38,899 nucleotides of DNA from Pseudomonadota bacterium (GCA_023404705.1 JAEYAU010000177.1:1-38899), one strand, 5' to 3'. Counted from the stretch's first letter, positions 30,985-38,490 are shown. The notes: a model not told the origin generated them from the letters alone. Program-made: numbers and translations.

Positions 30985-32667
30985 TCACGGCACGGTGGTG
31001 CTCGTCTCGACGAGATCGCCGATGCAGAAATGGGCCATGTGCGCGACAGCTTCGGCGCTGTGGTAGTCACCGAATTCGGCAGTGGCTTCTTTGCCGGCGT
31101 ACATTCGCGCGATGCCAGCGCCACCAGGATGATGGGGTGCCCACTCCGTGATGTCGTAGACTTTTCCCGAGATGATGACCCAGCAGTCGTCCCGCCTGTT
31201 GTGCAGCGCGACCTCTTCGCGGGTGACGGGGCGTCTCGCCTTCGGGCGAGCAGTCGGCGTCCAGAGCTTGCGCGTGATTGCCGCGTAGTCGGCCTTGGCG
31301 GCGCGGCGGAAGTCCCACGGTCCCAATCTCTTGGGAGGCAATGCCGTGCCGATCTTGCGGGCGTCGTACGCGTAGATCCAGGAATCGTCCTCGCCGCCGC
31401 GCTTGTCGTGGGCAAAGGCTGGGCTCACCCGTTCGTCGAGTGTCTCGAGGAGCGCCTTCTGCGCAGCCGTGTCCTTGGCCCGCAAGTGATCGAAGGCGAA
31501 TTTGGAGCCGAGCTGGAAACGGGTGGCGCGGTAATGTCGGACGCGTTCGTAGTGCAACAGCGCGGTCGTCACATCGCGGCCGTGCAGCGCGAAGGCTTTC
31601 CCGAGCGCGGCGGCATCCTCGAAGGACTGGGCGGCGCCCTGGCCGAAGGTGGGAAGCATCGGGTGCGCCGCGTCCCCGACGAGACAGATCCGGCCCTGCA
31701 CCCAGGTTTCGAGCGCGTCACGATCGTAGAGGCCCCACTTCGTGGGACGAACGATCGCGCCCGCCAGAGCGAGCAGGTCGTCTCTGCTGGCGCTCCCGGT
31801 GAATGCCTCGCCGACCTCGCGAAGGATCTCCTCCCGACTGACCGGAAACCAGTCGCCCTCCTCCTGCTCGAACGCGGCAGAGTCGGGCTCGTAGCGGGCG
31901 ATCCACACGTTCAACAACTCGCCGCCGCGCACCCAGTACGTCGTCGCTCCGCTCTTGTCGTTGCGATGGCGGTCCATGCTAAAGGAGTCGATGGGGTTGT
32001 GGTCCAGCGGACTGCCATCGGCCTTGCGCAGCGCGGCGACCGTTGCCCGCGGGATCAGCCCGCGGAAGCAGGTGACCTCGGTCCAGCGCTTGGGACGCGG
32101 GTTCGGCCACGCCAGCCGCAATGTGGCGGAGTTGATCCCGTCGGCACCGACGAGGACCTCTCCGGTGGCGGTCCGGCCGTTCGAAAAACTCGCGGTCACA
32201 TCGTCAGCGGTCTGACGCAACTGCGTCAGCCTGCAGTCCATGTGCACGGCGATCGGGCACGGCGCCCCGCTGTCGGGACCGAACTCGAACACCCGCTTGT
32301 ACAGGCACATCAGCAGGTCCAGCCGGTGCATGTGATGAAAGCCGGCGCCGTCGCCCGCGGCGGTGACATGATCGAACGGTCGCTGTGTCATGCTCCCGTC
32401 CGCGTTGAACTGCCGCGTCGACTCCAGAATCGCCGCCCGGCCGCCGTCGATCGCCCCGTCAGGACCCTTCGGATCCCCGCCGTCGAGATCGACGCCCAGC
32501 CACCGACATATCCGCGCCCCGTTGGGCGGGATGTTCAATCCGGCGCCTGCGGTGCTGGGCATCTTGGTCTGCTCATAGACATCGATCGATGCGAAGACGC
32601 CGGACTGTCGCAGCGCCAATGCGGTCATCAACCCGCCCATTCCGGCACCGACGATCACTGCCCGCAT
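30985..32667 (-). CDS. FAD-dependent monooxygenase fused to a C-terminal cytochrome b5 domain
   Basis: A 560-residue fusion. The N-terminal 400 residues form a class A flavin monooxygenase (UbiH/salicylate hydroxylase type): the dinucleotide fold AVIVGAGMGGLMTALALRQ, the DG motif VGADGINSATLR, and GRICLVGDAAHPMLPTFGQG contacting FAD. From about residue 480 a cytochrome b5 domain follows: VTREEVALHNRRDDCWVII, then KVYDITEWAPHHPGG, with likely heme ligands His513 (HHPGG) and His536 (DYHSAE). Class A enzymes normally take electrons from NAD(P)H on the same chain, so a fused heme domain is unusual and may supply or store electrons. The ATG at 32665-32667 follows AAAGGGGGA; the longer open frame adds unconserved sequence. 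The substrate is probably aromatic or polycyclic (inference). It stands alone, with an operator-like site 223 bases upstream. Confidence 0.9.
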   Translation of the reverse strand: MRAVIVGAGMGGLMTALALRQSGVFASIDVYEQTKMPSTAGAGLNIPPNGARICRWLGVDLDGGDPKGPDGAIDGGRAAILESTRQFNADGSMTQRPFDHVTAAGDGAGFHHMHRLDLLMCLYKRVFEFGPDSGAPCPIAVHMDCRLTQLRQTADDVTASFSNGRTATGEVLVGADGINSATLRLAWPNPRPKRWTEVTCFRGLIPRATVAALRKADGSPLDHNPIDSFSMDRHRNDKSGATTYWVRGGELLNVWIARYEPDSAAFEQEEGDWFPVSREEILREVGEAFTGSASRDDLLALAGAIVRPTKWGLYDRDALETWVQGRICLVGDAAHPMLPTFGQGAAQSFEDAAALGKAFALHGRDVTTALLHYERVRHYRATRFQLGSKFAFDHLRAKDTAAQKALLETLDERVSPAFAHDKRGGEDDSWIYAYDARKIGTALPPKRLGPWDFRRAAKADYAAITRKLWTPTARPKARRPVTREEVALHNRRDDCWVIISGKVYDITEWAPHHPGGAGIARMYAGKEATAEFGDYHSAEAVAHMAHFCIGDLVETSTTVP

Positions 32668-33095
32668 ACGATCCCCCTTTCGAAGGTCGCGAACGCACTC
32701 CCACCGCGCGGCGGGAGCCGTTGGATGTCGCCTGAACAGATAGGTCGAGATTAGCCGCGGTCGGCCCCGCAATGAAGCCGCTTCTGGTGTGGACAGGACC
32801 ACTCCACGGTCACCCAACGAGGTCGCCGTGGCTATGGAGCCATGCAGGTCAAAGAGAGGCGAGCGAGGTTGAGGCAGTGACATTCGGCCGTAACGCGTCA
32901 CGATGTGTAACGCGTTACGGACGTCAATGAGAACCGATCCTCACAATAGCGATGCACCCAGTGGTCGTCGCCATTACCGCAGCCGTTACTCACACCAGGT
33001 CATTTCCGACAAGCCCGTGGCCGCGATGACAGCACCAGGTCGAACCTCGCTCATCAAGACACGGCGCGAGGCGAGGCTGGCTCGTCCCATACAAG
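32668..33095. other. 428-base gene-free stretch upstream of the monooxygenase
   Basis: Contains the tandem GTAACGCGT.AC motifs at 32890-32918. A 108-codon open frame from 32903 on the plus strand has no family resemblance and runs over the 3' end of the gene at 33096, so I do not count it. Nothing else is recognisable. Confidence 0.55.
32890..32918. promoter_or_regulatory. Tandem GTAACGCG(T/C) operator candidate
   Basis: GTAACGCGTCAC (32890-32901) and GTAACGCGTTAC (32907-32918) are 12-mers differing at one base, with starts 17 bases apart; the second is a perfect palindrome. This layout resembles TetR-type operators bound by two dimers. The monooxygenase gene is the nearest downstream target (minus strand). 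No regulator gene is adjacent. Confidence 0.5.
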
Positions 33096-33500
33096 CTATC
33101 TCACGTGGATTTGAAACGTGTCCGAACCTGTGGATTCGCAACTCGACACCGTGCCTACGAAAATGCCGGGATCATCCTCCTCGTCCGGATCGGTTTCCTC
33201 CGCGTGGTAGCACTTCACGGTCACTGTGACCGTGAGCTTGAATTCCCCGCGCCCCACGACCAGGCACTCGTCCGCATCATCCTGGAAGAGCTCGAGCTTG
33301 TCGTTGTAATCCGTCTTGGTCAGACTCCACTTGTAGGACTCCACGCGCTCGCAGCCTTGCCCCTTGCACTTGGGTTTCTTGTTGGCTGCGAAGACCGGCC
33401 TGAATGTCACCGAGGCCGTATGCTTCGCGATCTTGCGTTTCTTTCCGGCCTTGATCGGGTTGTCCTGGTCCAATTCCACGATGCACTCGCAAGCTGCCAT
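33096..33500 (-). CDS. Hypothetical cysteine-containing, beta-rich protein
   Basis: A 134-residue protein I do not recognise. It has seven Cys: CEC near the N-terminus (MAACECIVEL), a CKGQGC pair near 45-50, and single Cys in DADECLV, TVKCYHA and VSSCES. Alternating strands such as FKLTVTVTVKCYH suggest a beta sandwich, and an acidic patch (DPDEEDDPG) lies near the C-terminus. There is no signal peptide or membrane helix. The ATG at 33498-33500 is preferred over one four codons upstream because GGAGCG sits seven bases before it. It diverges from the two-TM/GDPD unit at 33825 with a 324-base gap. Codon use looks normal for the window, which supports a real gene. Confidence 0.62.
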   Translation of the reverse strand: MAACECIVELDQDNPIKAGKKRKIAKHTASVTFRPVFAANKKPKCKGQGCERVESYKWSLTKTDYNDKLELFQDDADECLVVGRGEFKLTVTVTVKCYHAEETDPDEEDDPGIFVGTVSSCESTGSDTFQIHVR

Positions 33501-33824
33501 GGGTCGCTCCATCGTTCGGCGCTGATGCGCAAGTGACTGGCGAACAAGCCGTGACGGACAAAGTTGGATGAGACGTGCGGTAGGATGCCGGGCTGCATTT
33601 CTTCAGAAGAATTCATGACGCGCGCCAAGACTTGACGCGTCGCGCGGCGGCACCGCAACGCCACTGATCGTGGACGCTCATGCACCCCCCACGCCTGAGC
33701 GCCCAGCTGCCGCATTGTGTCAGCGAACCCGGTCGGGTCTGGTGAAGCAGCTCACATTTGGCCGGATCGTCATTTGCTATTTTTCCCACGTCCCCCTGGC
33801 TGCGGCCAAGACGGGTGAGCCGAA
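33501..33824. other. 324-base divergent intergenic region
   Basis: Lies between the divergent starts of the cysteine-containing protein and the two-TM protein and should hold promoters for both. I see no convincing gene; short frames here have no coding character. A GC-rich imperfect inverted segment occurs near 33618-33650 (GACGCGCGCC...GACGCGTCGCGC). Confidence 0.5.
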
Positions 33825-34211
33825 ATGCACGCGGATCCTGTCGACCGAGAACTGGCGCACATTGCCCGTACATTGCCGCCCGGCCAGCTGCACACGTTCT
33901 TTCCTGAACTGACGGCGGCGCGCGCGCGTCATTGGGAGGACAAGCTGGACCGCCTTCGGTCCGCCTGCGGCTGCCGCGAAGGTGCCGTCGGCGCCTTGTC
34001 GCTCATGGCCATCATGCTTGGCGTCATGTTCAGCCTCAGTGCCGCCGCGGTCTCGCCGTGGTGGGCGAAGGGATTGGCGCTGGCGGCGGCGCTGCTCGTC
34101 GGCACAGCGACCGGGAAGCACGTCGCGCGAAGGCGCTCCGAGGCGCGTCTCTTCGAAGCGTTCACGGTCATTCGCGCGGAGGCGTCGGCCGGCCGCGCGA
34201 GCGCCGAATAG
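33825..34211 (+). CDS. Small protein with two predicted membrane helices, unknown function
   Basis: A 128-residue protein that I do not recognise. The N-terminal 50 residues are soluble (VDRELAHIARTLPPGQLHTFFPEL), with Cys at ACGC. Two hydrophobic segments follow, roughly residues 55-76 (ALSLMAIMLGVMFSLSAAAV) and 79-97 (WWAKGLALAAALLVGTATG), then a basic, probably cytoplasmic tail with ARRRSEARLFEAF. The ATG at 33825 has GGGTGAG upstream. It ends 12 bases before the phosphodiesterase gene, so the two are very likely co-transcribed and may form a membrane complex. Confidence 0.68.
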   Translation: MHADPVDRELAHIARTLPPGQLHTFFPELTAARARHWEDKLDRLRSACGCREGAVGALSLMAIMLGVMFSLSAAAVSPWWAKGLALAAALLVGTATGKHVARRRSEARLFEAFTVIRAEASAGRASAE

Positions 34212-34223
34212 CAGGGGGCGATC

Positions 34224-35654
34224 ATGGCGACGATCAAGGAATGCTGGAATGCGCGCATCGAGGTCTGTGCCCGCGAAGAGACGAAGCGCGAGGAGCGGTG
34301 CGTCGAGGAGCGGGATCTCGGCTACAACCGTTGCACGGCGGAGCGGGACGACGGTTATCGAAGATGCTGCGACTGGGCGCCCTGCTCGTGGTTCTGCAAG
34401 GCCTGGGTATGGGTTTCGAACATCGTCTGTGTCGTGTGGGAGTGGGTGCAGAACATCGTCTGCGTGGTGACGGACTGGTTCGAGACCATCCTCTGCGTCG
34501 CCTATACGACGGCGACTTTCGTCTTCTGCGCGTTCTTCCCGGCCGGCTCCATCCTCATCAAAGCGGCCGACGGCTTCTTCTTCAAGGCGACGGCCCTCGG
34601 GCGCAACCTGATCATCGCCCCGCTCAACGCCATCGCTCACCCGGCTCGCACCGTCGGCACGCTGCTGAGCTATTTTGGCGGCTGCCCTGACGAGCGATAT
34701 ATCCTGCCCACGCCGCTGCAGATCATCTCGCATCACGGCTACACCAAGTCTTACGCCGAGAACACGATCCAGGCATGCCGGTTTGCGCTCGAAGCCGGTG
34801 CGACCGCGCTGGAGATCGACGTCTGCTACACCAGTGACGGGCAGGTCGTGCTCTGGCACGACTGGGATCCCGATGATGCCGCAAATGTCGGACGCCGGTG
34901 GACCGGCAACGATGCGTACAAGGTCGAGCCGCCGGATCTCGGCTCCGCCTTTCGCCGTCCCGTGATCGAGCTCACGCTCGCGGAGCTGCGCGAGAATTAT
35001 CGTTATGTCAGGGATGCCCGCGCCGACAGCGGCGAGGGGGTCGACACCACGATTCCGACCCTCGATACCTTCTTCGAAGAAGCCAAGAGCTGGCGCAAGC
35101 CGCCGCAGGTGGTCTACCTCGACATCAAGATGCCGGCCGATGCGGTCCAGCACGCGCCGCAACTCGCCGACAAGCTGTGCTGGCTGATGAAGACCTACGC
35201 GCCGCTGCCCTTCGTGACCGTCGCGATGGTGCCCGAACTGATCGTTCTGAAGGTGATCAAGGCGAGAGCCGCGGCCCTCGGTGTCGACCTGAAGTTCACC
35301 TGGGATGTGGAATTTCCGCCGGGCGCCATCCTCAATCCCTGGAAGTACAGCGCCATCGACCACGCGACCGGATCGCTCCACAATACGGTGGCGAGCGTCG
35401 GACGGCCGACGCCGGCGACGCTGCTCCCCTGGCGCACCTATCGCCGGACGATCGCCTATGACATCGGCCAATGGAACAAGGTCAACGGCGACCCGAGCAC
35501 CTACAATGCGGGGCTGCCGGTGGACTGGTTGATCGCATGGACGATCAACGATGCGGACGAAATGAAATGCCTCTGTTCGATGGGCGTGTCCGGCATCATC
35601 ACGGACGAGATCGAGCGGCTCGTTGGGGTTGTGCAAAGCACCAAGTGGCCCTGA
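34224..35654 (+). CDS. Glycerophosphodiester phosphodiesterase-family protein with N-terminal 11-residue Cys ladder
   Basis: A 476-residue protein. The C-terminal domain from about residue 165 is a GDPD TIM barrel: SHHGYTKSYAENTIQA, then ALEIDVCYTSDGQVVLWHD with candidate metal/catalytic residues Glu197, Asp199 and His212, and VYLDIKM further on. GDPD enzymes cut glycerophosphodiesters to glycerol-3-phosphate and an alcohol. The first HRG is replaced by HHG. The N-terminal 105 residues are unusual: Cys at 15, 26, 37 and 48 in a charged part and at 58, 69, 80, 91 and 102 in a Trp-rich hydrophobic part, always 11 residues apart. A second hydrophobic region follows to about residue 150. No signal peptide is seen. 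The partner two-TM gene lies 12 bases upstream. The N-terminal function is unknown. Confidence 0.85.
   Translation: MATIKECWNARIEVCAREETKREERCVEERDLGYNRCTAERDDGYRRCCDWAPCSWFCKAWVWVSNIVCVVWEWVQNIVCVVTDWFETILCVAYTTATFVFCAFFPAGSILIKAADGFFFKATALGRNLIIAPLNAIAHPARTVGTLLSYFGGCPDERYILPTPLQIISHHGYTKSYAENTIQACRFALEAGATALEIDVCYTSDGQVVLWHDWDPDDAANVGRRWTGNDAYKVEPPDLGSAFRRPVIELTLAELRENYRYVRDARADSGEGVDTTIPTLDTFFEEAKSWRKPPQVVYLDIKMPADAVQHAPQLADKLCWLMKTYAPLPFVTVAMVPELIVLKVIKARAAALGVDLKFTWDVEFPPGAILNPWKYSAIDHATGSLHNTVASVGRPTPATLLPWRTYRRTIAYDIGQWNKVNGDPSTYNAGLPVDWLIAWTINDADEMKCLCSMGVSGIITDEIERLVGVVQSTKWP
34266..34529 (+). repeat. 33-base coding repeat giving a Cys every 11 residues
   Basis: The Cys codons start at 34266, 34299, 34332 and 34365, and then at 34395, 34428, 34461, 34494 and 34527. 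Units of the first half look like CTAERDDGYRR; those of the second half look like CVVWEWVQNIV. The period of 11 residues equals three turns of a hendecad helix, which would put all Cys on one face. Confidence 0.85.
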
Positions 35655-35708
35655 TCGAATGCCTGCCGTCGCGCTGGTCTGTGTGTGCCTGCGGCTCGTG
35701 CGAGGAGA

Positions 35709-35758
35709 TGGCGCGCCCGGCTGGATTCGAACCAGCGACCTCTGCCTTCGGAGGGCAG
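35709..35758 (-). other. tRNA-Arg(CCG) 3'-half: attachment-site copy of the integrative element
   Basis: On the minus strand bases 35758-35709 give the anticodon arm (CTGCC, loop CTCCGAA with anticodon CCG at 35751-35749, GGCAG), the variable loop, the T arm (GCTGG TTCGAAT CCAGC), the acceptor 3' strand and CCA. The D arm and acceptor 5' strand are missing; upstream sequence does not supply a pairing strand. It is therefore a 50-base tRNA fragment, as left at one end of an element that integrates into a tRNA gene. The integrase starts 153 bases away. Confidence 0.8.
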
Positions 35759-35776
35759 GGGTGAGCTAGTCGCTTC

Positions 35777-35903
35777 TGCTTACCCGATTTTCCTTGAGTT
35801 TTATAACGCGCACAAGTACGCTCTAAATCGGGGTTTCTGAAGGGCAACGGTCACTCATCTTGTTTTCCCCAGTTTGACTGCCCCTGCTTACCTGATGCTT
35901 ACC
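35777..35903. promoter_or_regulatory. TGCTTACC repeats and inverted repeat between att site and integrase
   Basis: TGCTTACC occurs at 35777-35784, 35885-35892 and 35896-35903. CCCGATTT (35783-35790) and AAATCGGG (35825-35832) form an inverted repeat. Placed between the attachment site and the integrase start, these are candidate arm-type binding sites of the integrase or excisionase. Confidence 0.4.
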
Positions 35904-35910
35904 TCAAGAT

Positions 35911-37170
35911 ATGCCAAAACTCACCAAGAAGGCCTGCGACGCGGCCAAGGCCGCCGGAAGCGATCACTATCTCTGGGATGAAGAGCTGCCTGGGTTTGGT
36001 CTGCGCACCAAGCCAAGCGGGACGAAGTCCTTCATCGTCCAATACCGCAACGCCAACGGCCGGAGCCGCCGGCTGACCCTCGGCAAGTACGGCGTTCTCA
36101 CGGTCGATGAAGCACGCAAGAGAGCCAGGATCGTCCTGGCCGACGTTGCCAAGGGCGCTGATCCTGCAGAAACGCGGATGCAGGAACGCGGGGCGATGAC
36201 CGTTGAGGCGCTCTGTCGCGAGTATCTGACCAAGGCCGAGCGCGGGCTGATCCTGACCCGCCGGGGTGACGCCAAGAGCGCCACCACTCTCTCTACCGAC
36301 AAAGGCCGCATCGAGCGACACATCATCCCGCTGCTGGGCAACCGGACCGTGAAGGACCTCACGCCGGCTGACGTGCGCCGCTTCATGCAGCACGTCATGG
36401 CCGGCAAGACGGCAACCGACGTTAAGACGAAGACAAGAGGAAGGGCGATCGTCAAAGGCGGCCGGGGTACGGCAGCACGCACGATGGGCCTCTTGGGCGG
36501 CATACTCACCTATGCGGTCAACGAGGGCTACCGGCCGGACAACCCCGCCAAGGGGATTGTCCGGCCCAAAGACGGCACTAGGCACTGGAGACTGGACGAT
36601 TCCGGCTACCAGCGTTTGGGCCAGTGTCTTGCCGCTGCGGAAGCGCGGGGTGAGCATTGGCAGCGGGTGCTGGCAGCCCGAGCCGCTGCTCTGACGGGAT
36701 GTCGGTTGGACGAGATCGAAGGCCTTCTCAAGACCGAGATCGATCAATCCGCGAGCGCGCTTCGGCTCGAAAGCTCGAAGACCGGCAGGAGCATCCGGCC
36801 AATCGGATCGGCGGCTCTCGATGTGCTCAGAGCTGCGGGTGCCAGGACCACTTCCAAGTTTGTGTTCCCGGCGATTTCCGATGCCAACAAGCATCACACC
36901 GGCCTTACACGATGGCTGAAGCGGGTCGCCGGTCAAGCTGTACCGGGAATCTCATCGCATGGCCTGCGTCACTCGTTTAGCTCCACGGCCGAAGATCTTG
37001 GTTTTACGGTTCCCACCATCAAGGCGCTGATCGGGCATTCCCGAGCGAGCGTGACAGAAGGCTACATTCACAAGATCGACAGCGCTCTCTTGGCCGCTGC
37101 TGAAGAGATATCAGGGCACATCAGTTCGTGCCTGAACGAGGTGAAGGTCCGGAGCACAAATGCAGCTTAG
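35911..37170 (+). CDS. Tyrosine integrase with DUF4102-type arm-binding domain (P4-like)
   Basis: A 419-residue site-specific recombinase. The N-terminal DUF4102-like arm-binding domain reads WDEELPGFGLRTKPSGTKSF and LTLGKYGVLTVDEARKRA. A SAM-like core-binding domain (about 95-215) follows. The catalytic residues of the C-terminal domain are complete: Arg265 (LTGCRLDEI), Lys290 (SSKTG), His350 and Arg353 (SHGLRHSF), His376 (IGHSRAS) and Tyr385 (EGYIH). It should insert and excise the element at the tRNA-Arg attachment site 150 bases upstream. The next gene overlaps its 3' end by 11 bases, so an operon is likely. Confidence 0.95.
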   Translation: MPKLTKKACDAAKAAGSDHYLWDEELPGFGLRTKPSGTKSFIVQYRNANGRSRRLTLGKYGVLTVDEARKRARIVLADVAKGADPAETRMQERGAMTVEALCREYLTKAERGLILTRRGDAKSATTLSTDKGRIERHIIPLLGNRTVKDLTPADVRRFMQHVMAGKTATDVKTKTRGRAIVKGGRGTAARTMGLLGGILTYAVNEGYRPDNPAKGIVRPKDGTRHWRLDDSGYQRLGQCLAAAEARGEHWQRVLAARAAALTGCRLDEIEGLLKTEIDQSASALRLESSKTGRSIRPIGSAALDVLRAAGARTTSKFVFPAISDANKHHTGLTRWLKRVAGQAVPGISSHGLRHSFSSTAEDLGFTVPTIKALIGHSRASVTEGYIHKIDSALLAAAEEISGHISSCLNEVKVRSTNAA

Positions 37171-37810
37171 TGAAGTTCGCCCAGAAGCATTGGATATTGC
37201 ACTGACCAGAATGAGGTCGCTGCTTCATCGGGCATTCGAAAGAGAAGGCGCTAAGTCAGTCACGCAACAGCAGGCCAGTTTTTGCCTTGCCTGCCATGCC
37301 GTCTCACACTTCTTGATGGAGATCGGGGAGGCTGAAGCCGCGCAGCGCTTCAAAGTGCTCGCGGAGGCGCTGTATGACGTCAGCCGCAAGGCGGGCAATT
37401 CGCTCTTGCCACTGCACTCTGGCAAGGGTGGCCGAAGCGACGACAGCACTACTGTCTGGCAGCTTCGCGCCTTGGTCTGCGTGGGGCTTCGGCACTTTAC
37501 GGCAGCAGGCATGAAGAAGAAGCACGCAATAGCCGACATCACCAAGCGCTACGGCAAAAAGCTTGCCAAGTTGCAGCGACCCCGGACTCAGTTCCACACA
37601 TCTCTAGAGTCTTGGCACACTATCTTGACGGCGCGCGTCAGACCCAATCGGGACTTCAATGCCTGGGCGATCTATCTGGAGGAAACTCACGAGCTTGTCA
37701 GTGCGCGGATGAACCTTGCTCCCGCTGATCTCATCTCCGTCGGCGAAAGCTACATCCAGCGCGCGATCGCGGCCGCAGCTAAGCTCGCAGGTTCTAACCC
37801 CCGCCCATAG
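37160..37810 (+). CDS. Unknown protein co-encoded with the integrase
   Basis: A 216-residue, mostly helical protein that I do not recognise. Notable segments are QQQASFCLACHAVSHFLMEIGEAEAAQRF, a basic middle part (AAGMKKKHAIADITKRYGKKLAKL) and a C-terminal helix with ISVGESYIQRAIAAAAKLA. There is no signal peptide or membrane helix. Its start overlaps the integrase by 11 bases, suggesting translational coupling. Base composition is lower in GC than in the chromosomal genes, as expected for the element. Confidence 0.75.
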   Translation: MQLSEVRPEALDIALTRMRSLLHRAFEREGAKSVTQQQASFCLACHAVSHFLMEIGEAEAAQRFKVLAEALYDVSRKAGNSLLPLHSGKGGRSDDSTTVWQLRALVCVGLRHFTAAGMKKKHAIADITKRYGKKLAKLQRPRTQFHTSLESWHTILTARVRPNRDFNAWAIYLEETHELVSARMNLAPADLISVGESYIQRAIAAAAKLAGSNPRP

Positions 37811-37908
37811 ACCGGCGAGAAATTTTCCAAGGGGCTAATTTAGGCCCTCCGCAGTGGGTGTATTTGCTCGGGCCTCCACGGAATTGACCGTGATTGCGTG
37901 AGGAACAG

Positions 37909-38184
37909 ATGACACCTGAGAACGATACGCCAGAGGCGGAAGAGCGCTTCCTCCGGCGCGCCGAGGCCGCGAAGTACGTGACTGAGAAGTACAACATCCC
38001 GTGTTCCCCCAAGACGCTGGCCAAGCTCGCCTGCGTCAGCTCGGATGGGCCTCCCTTCAGGCTCGCTGGGCGGTTCCCGCTCTATCCGGTTTCCGGCCTG
38101 GACGCATGGGCTCAGCGCAAGATCGGGCCCCTGATCCGGTCAACCTCCGAGCTGCGGCTGGTTCGCGGGAGAGGCGCGCAATGA
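37909..38184 (+). CDS. AlpA/excisionase-like helix-turn-helix protein
   Basis: A 91-residue protein. FLRRAEAAKYVTEKYNIPCSPKTLAKLACVSSDGPPFRLAGRFPLYPVSGLDAWAQRKIG has the arrangement of excisionase/MerR-like winged helix proteins: a recognition helix after PCSPKTLAKL, then the 'wing' GRFPLY, and the final WAQRK helix. In elements of this type such a protein promotes excision or regulates the integrase. The ATG at 37909 follows GAGGA; a TTG five codons upstream is less likely. Its stop overlaps the next gene (ATGA). Confidence 0.8.
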   Translation: MTPENDTPEAEERFLRRAEAAKYVTEKYNIPCSPKTLAKLACVSSDGPPFRLAGRFPLYPVSGLDAWAQRKIGPLIRSTSELRLVRGRGAQ

Positions 38185-38486
38185 GCTATCCCGACACACC
38201 CGGCTTTAAAGTGCCCGGACCCAGCAAGGATGCCGCGCACGCGATGCGCGGCCCCGCGAAGGAGCTGCGCAAGCGCATCGTAGGTTTCCTCCGCTCTCGG
38301 TTCCCCAAGGGGTTCACGGCGGATGAGATCACTGCCCAGTTTGAGATGTCGGTGTATCCGATCCGGCCACGGCTCTCGGAGGCCCACTACGCCGGGGAGG
38401 TCGAACAGACCGGAGAGCGGCGTTTAAGCCAGTGTGGACGCCCTGTGAACCTCTGGCGCGCCGTCATGGTCGGGCGGGATGGGTGA
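38181..38486 (+). CDS. Small winged-helix-like protein, unknown
   Basis: A 101-residue protein. ELRKRIVGFLRSRFPKGFTADEITAQFEMSVYPIRPRLSEAHYAGEVEQTGERRLSQCGRPVNLWR resembles a winged helix-turn-helix of the kind found in phage and island proteins that handle element DNA. The start ATG overlaps the previous stop by four bases. A longer upstream frame exists but is out of phase with the excisionase-like gene. It lies four bases before the ATPase gene, so the four genes from 37160 may form one unit. Confidence 0.7.
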   Translation: MSYPDTPGFKVPGPSKDAAHAMRGPAKELRKRIVGFLRSRFPKGFTADEITAQFEMSVYPIRPRLSEAHYAGEVEQTGERRLSQCGRPVNLWRAVMVGRDG

Positions 38487-38490
38487 GCCT

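Noticed and set aside
30865..32754. Open frame of 629 codons on the plus strand
   Set aside because: Antisense to the monooxygenase-b5 gene, which has complete FAD and heme motifs.
32903..33229. 108-codon open frame on the plus strand in the monooxygenase upstream gap
   Set aside because: It starts inside the operator-like palindromes, overlaps the end of the gene at 33096 and lacks a ribosome-binding site or any familiar motif.
33777..35636. Open frame of 619 codons on the minus strand
   Set aside because: Antisense to the two-TM and GDPD genes, whose plus-strand translations carry clear domain motifs.
35709..35785. Functional tRNA-Arg gene
   Set aside because: The D arm and the 5' acceptor strand are missing; only a stray TAGCTCA string is found where the D arm should be, so it cannot fold as a complete tRNA.
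35599..35847. Short frame with the peptide AEVAGSNPAGR
   Set aside because: This peptide is the well-known false translation of tRNA T-arm and anticodon-arm DNA; the sequence is the tRNA-Arg fragment.
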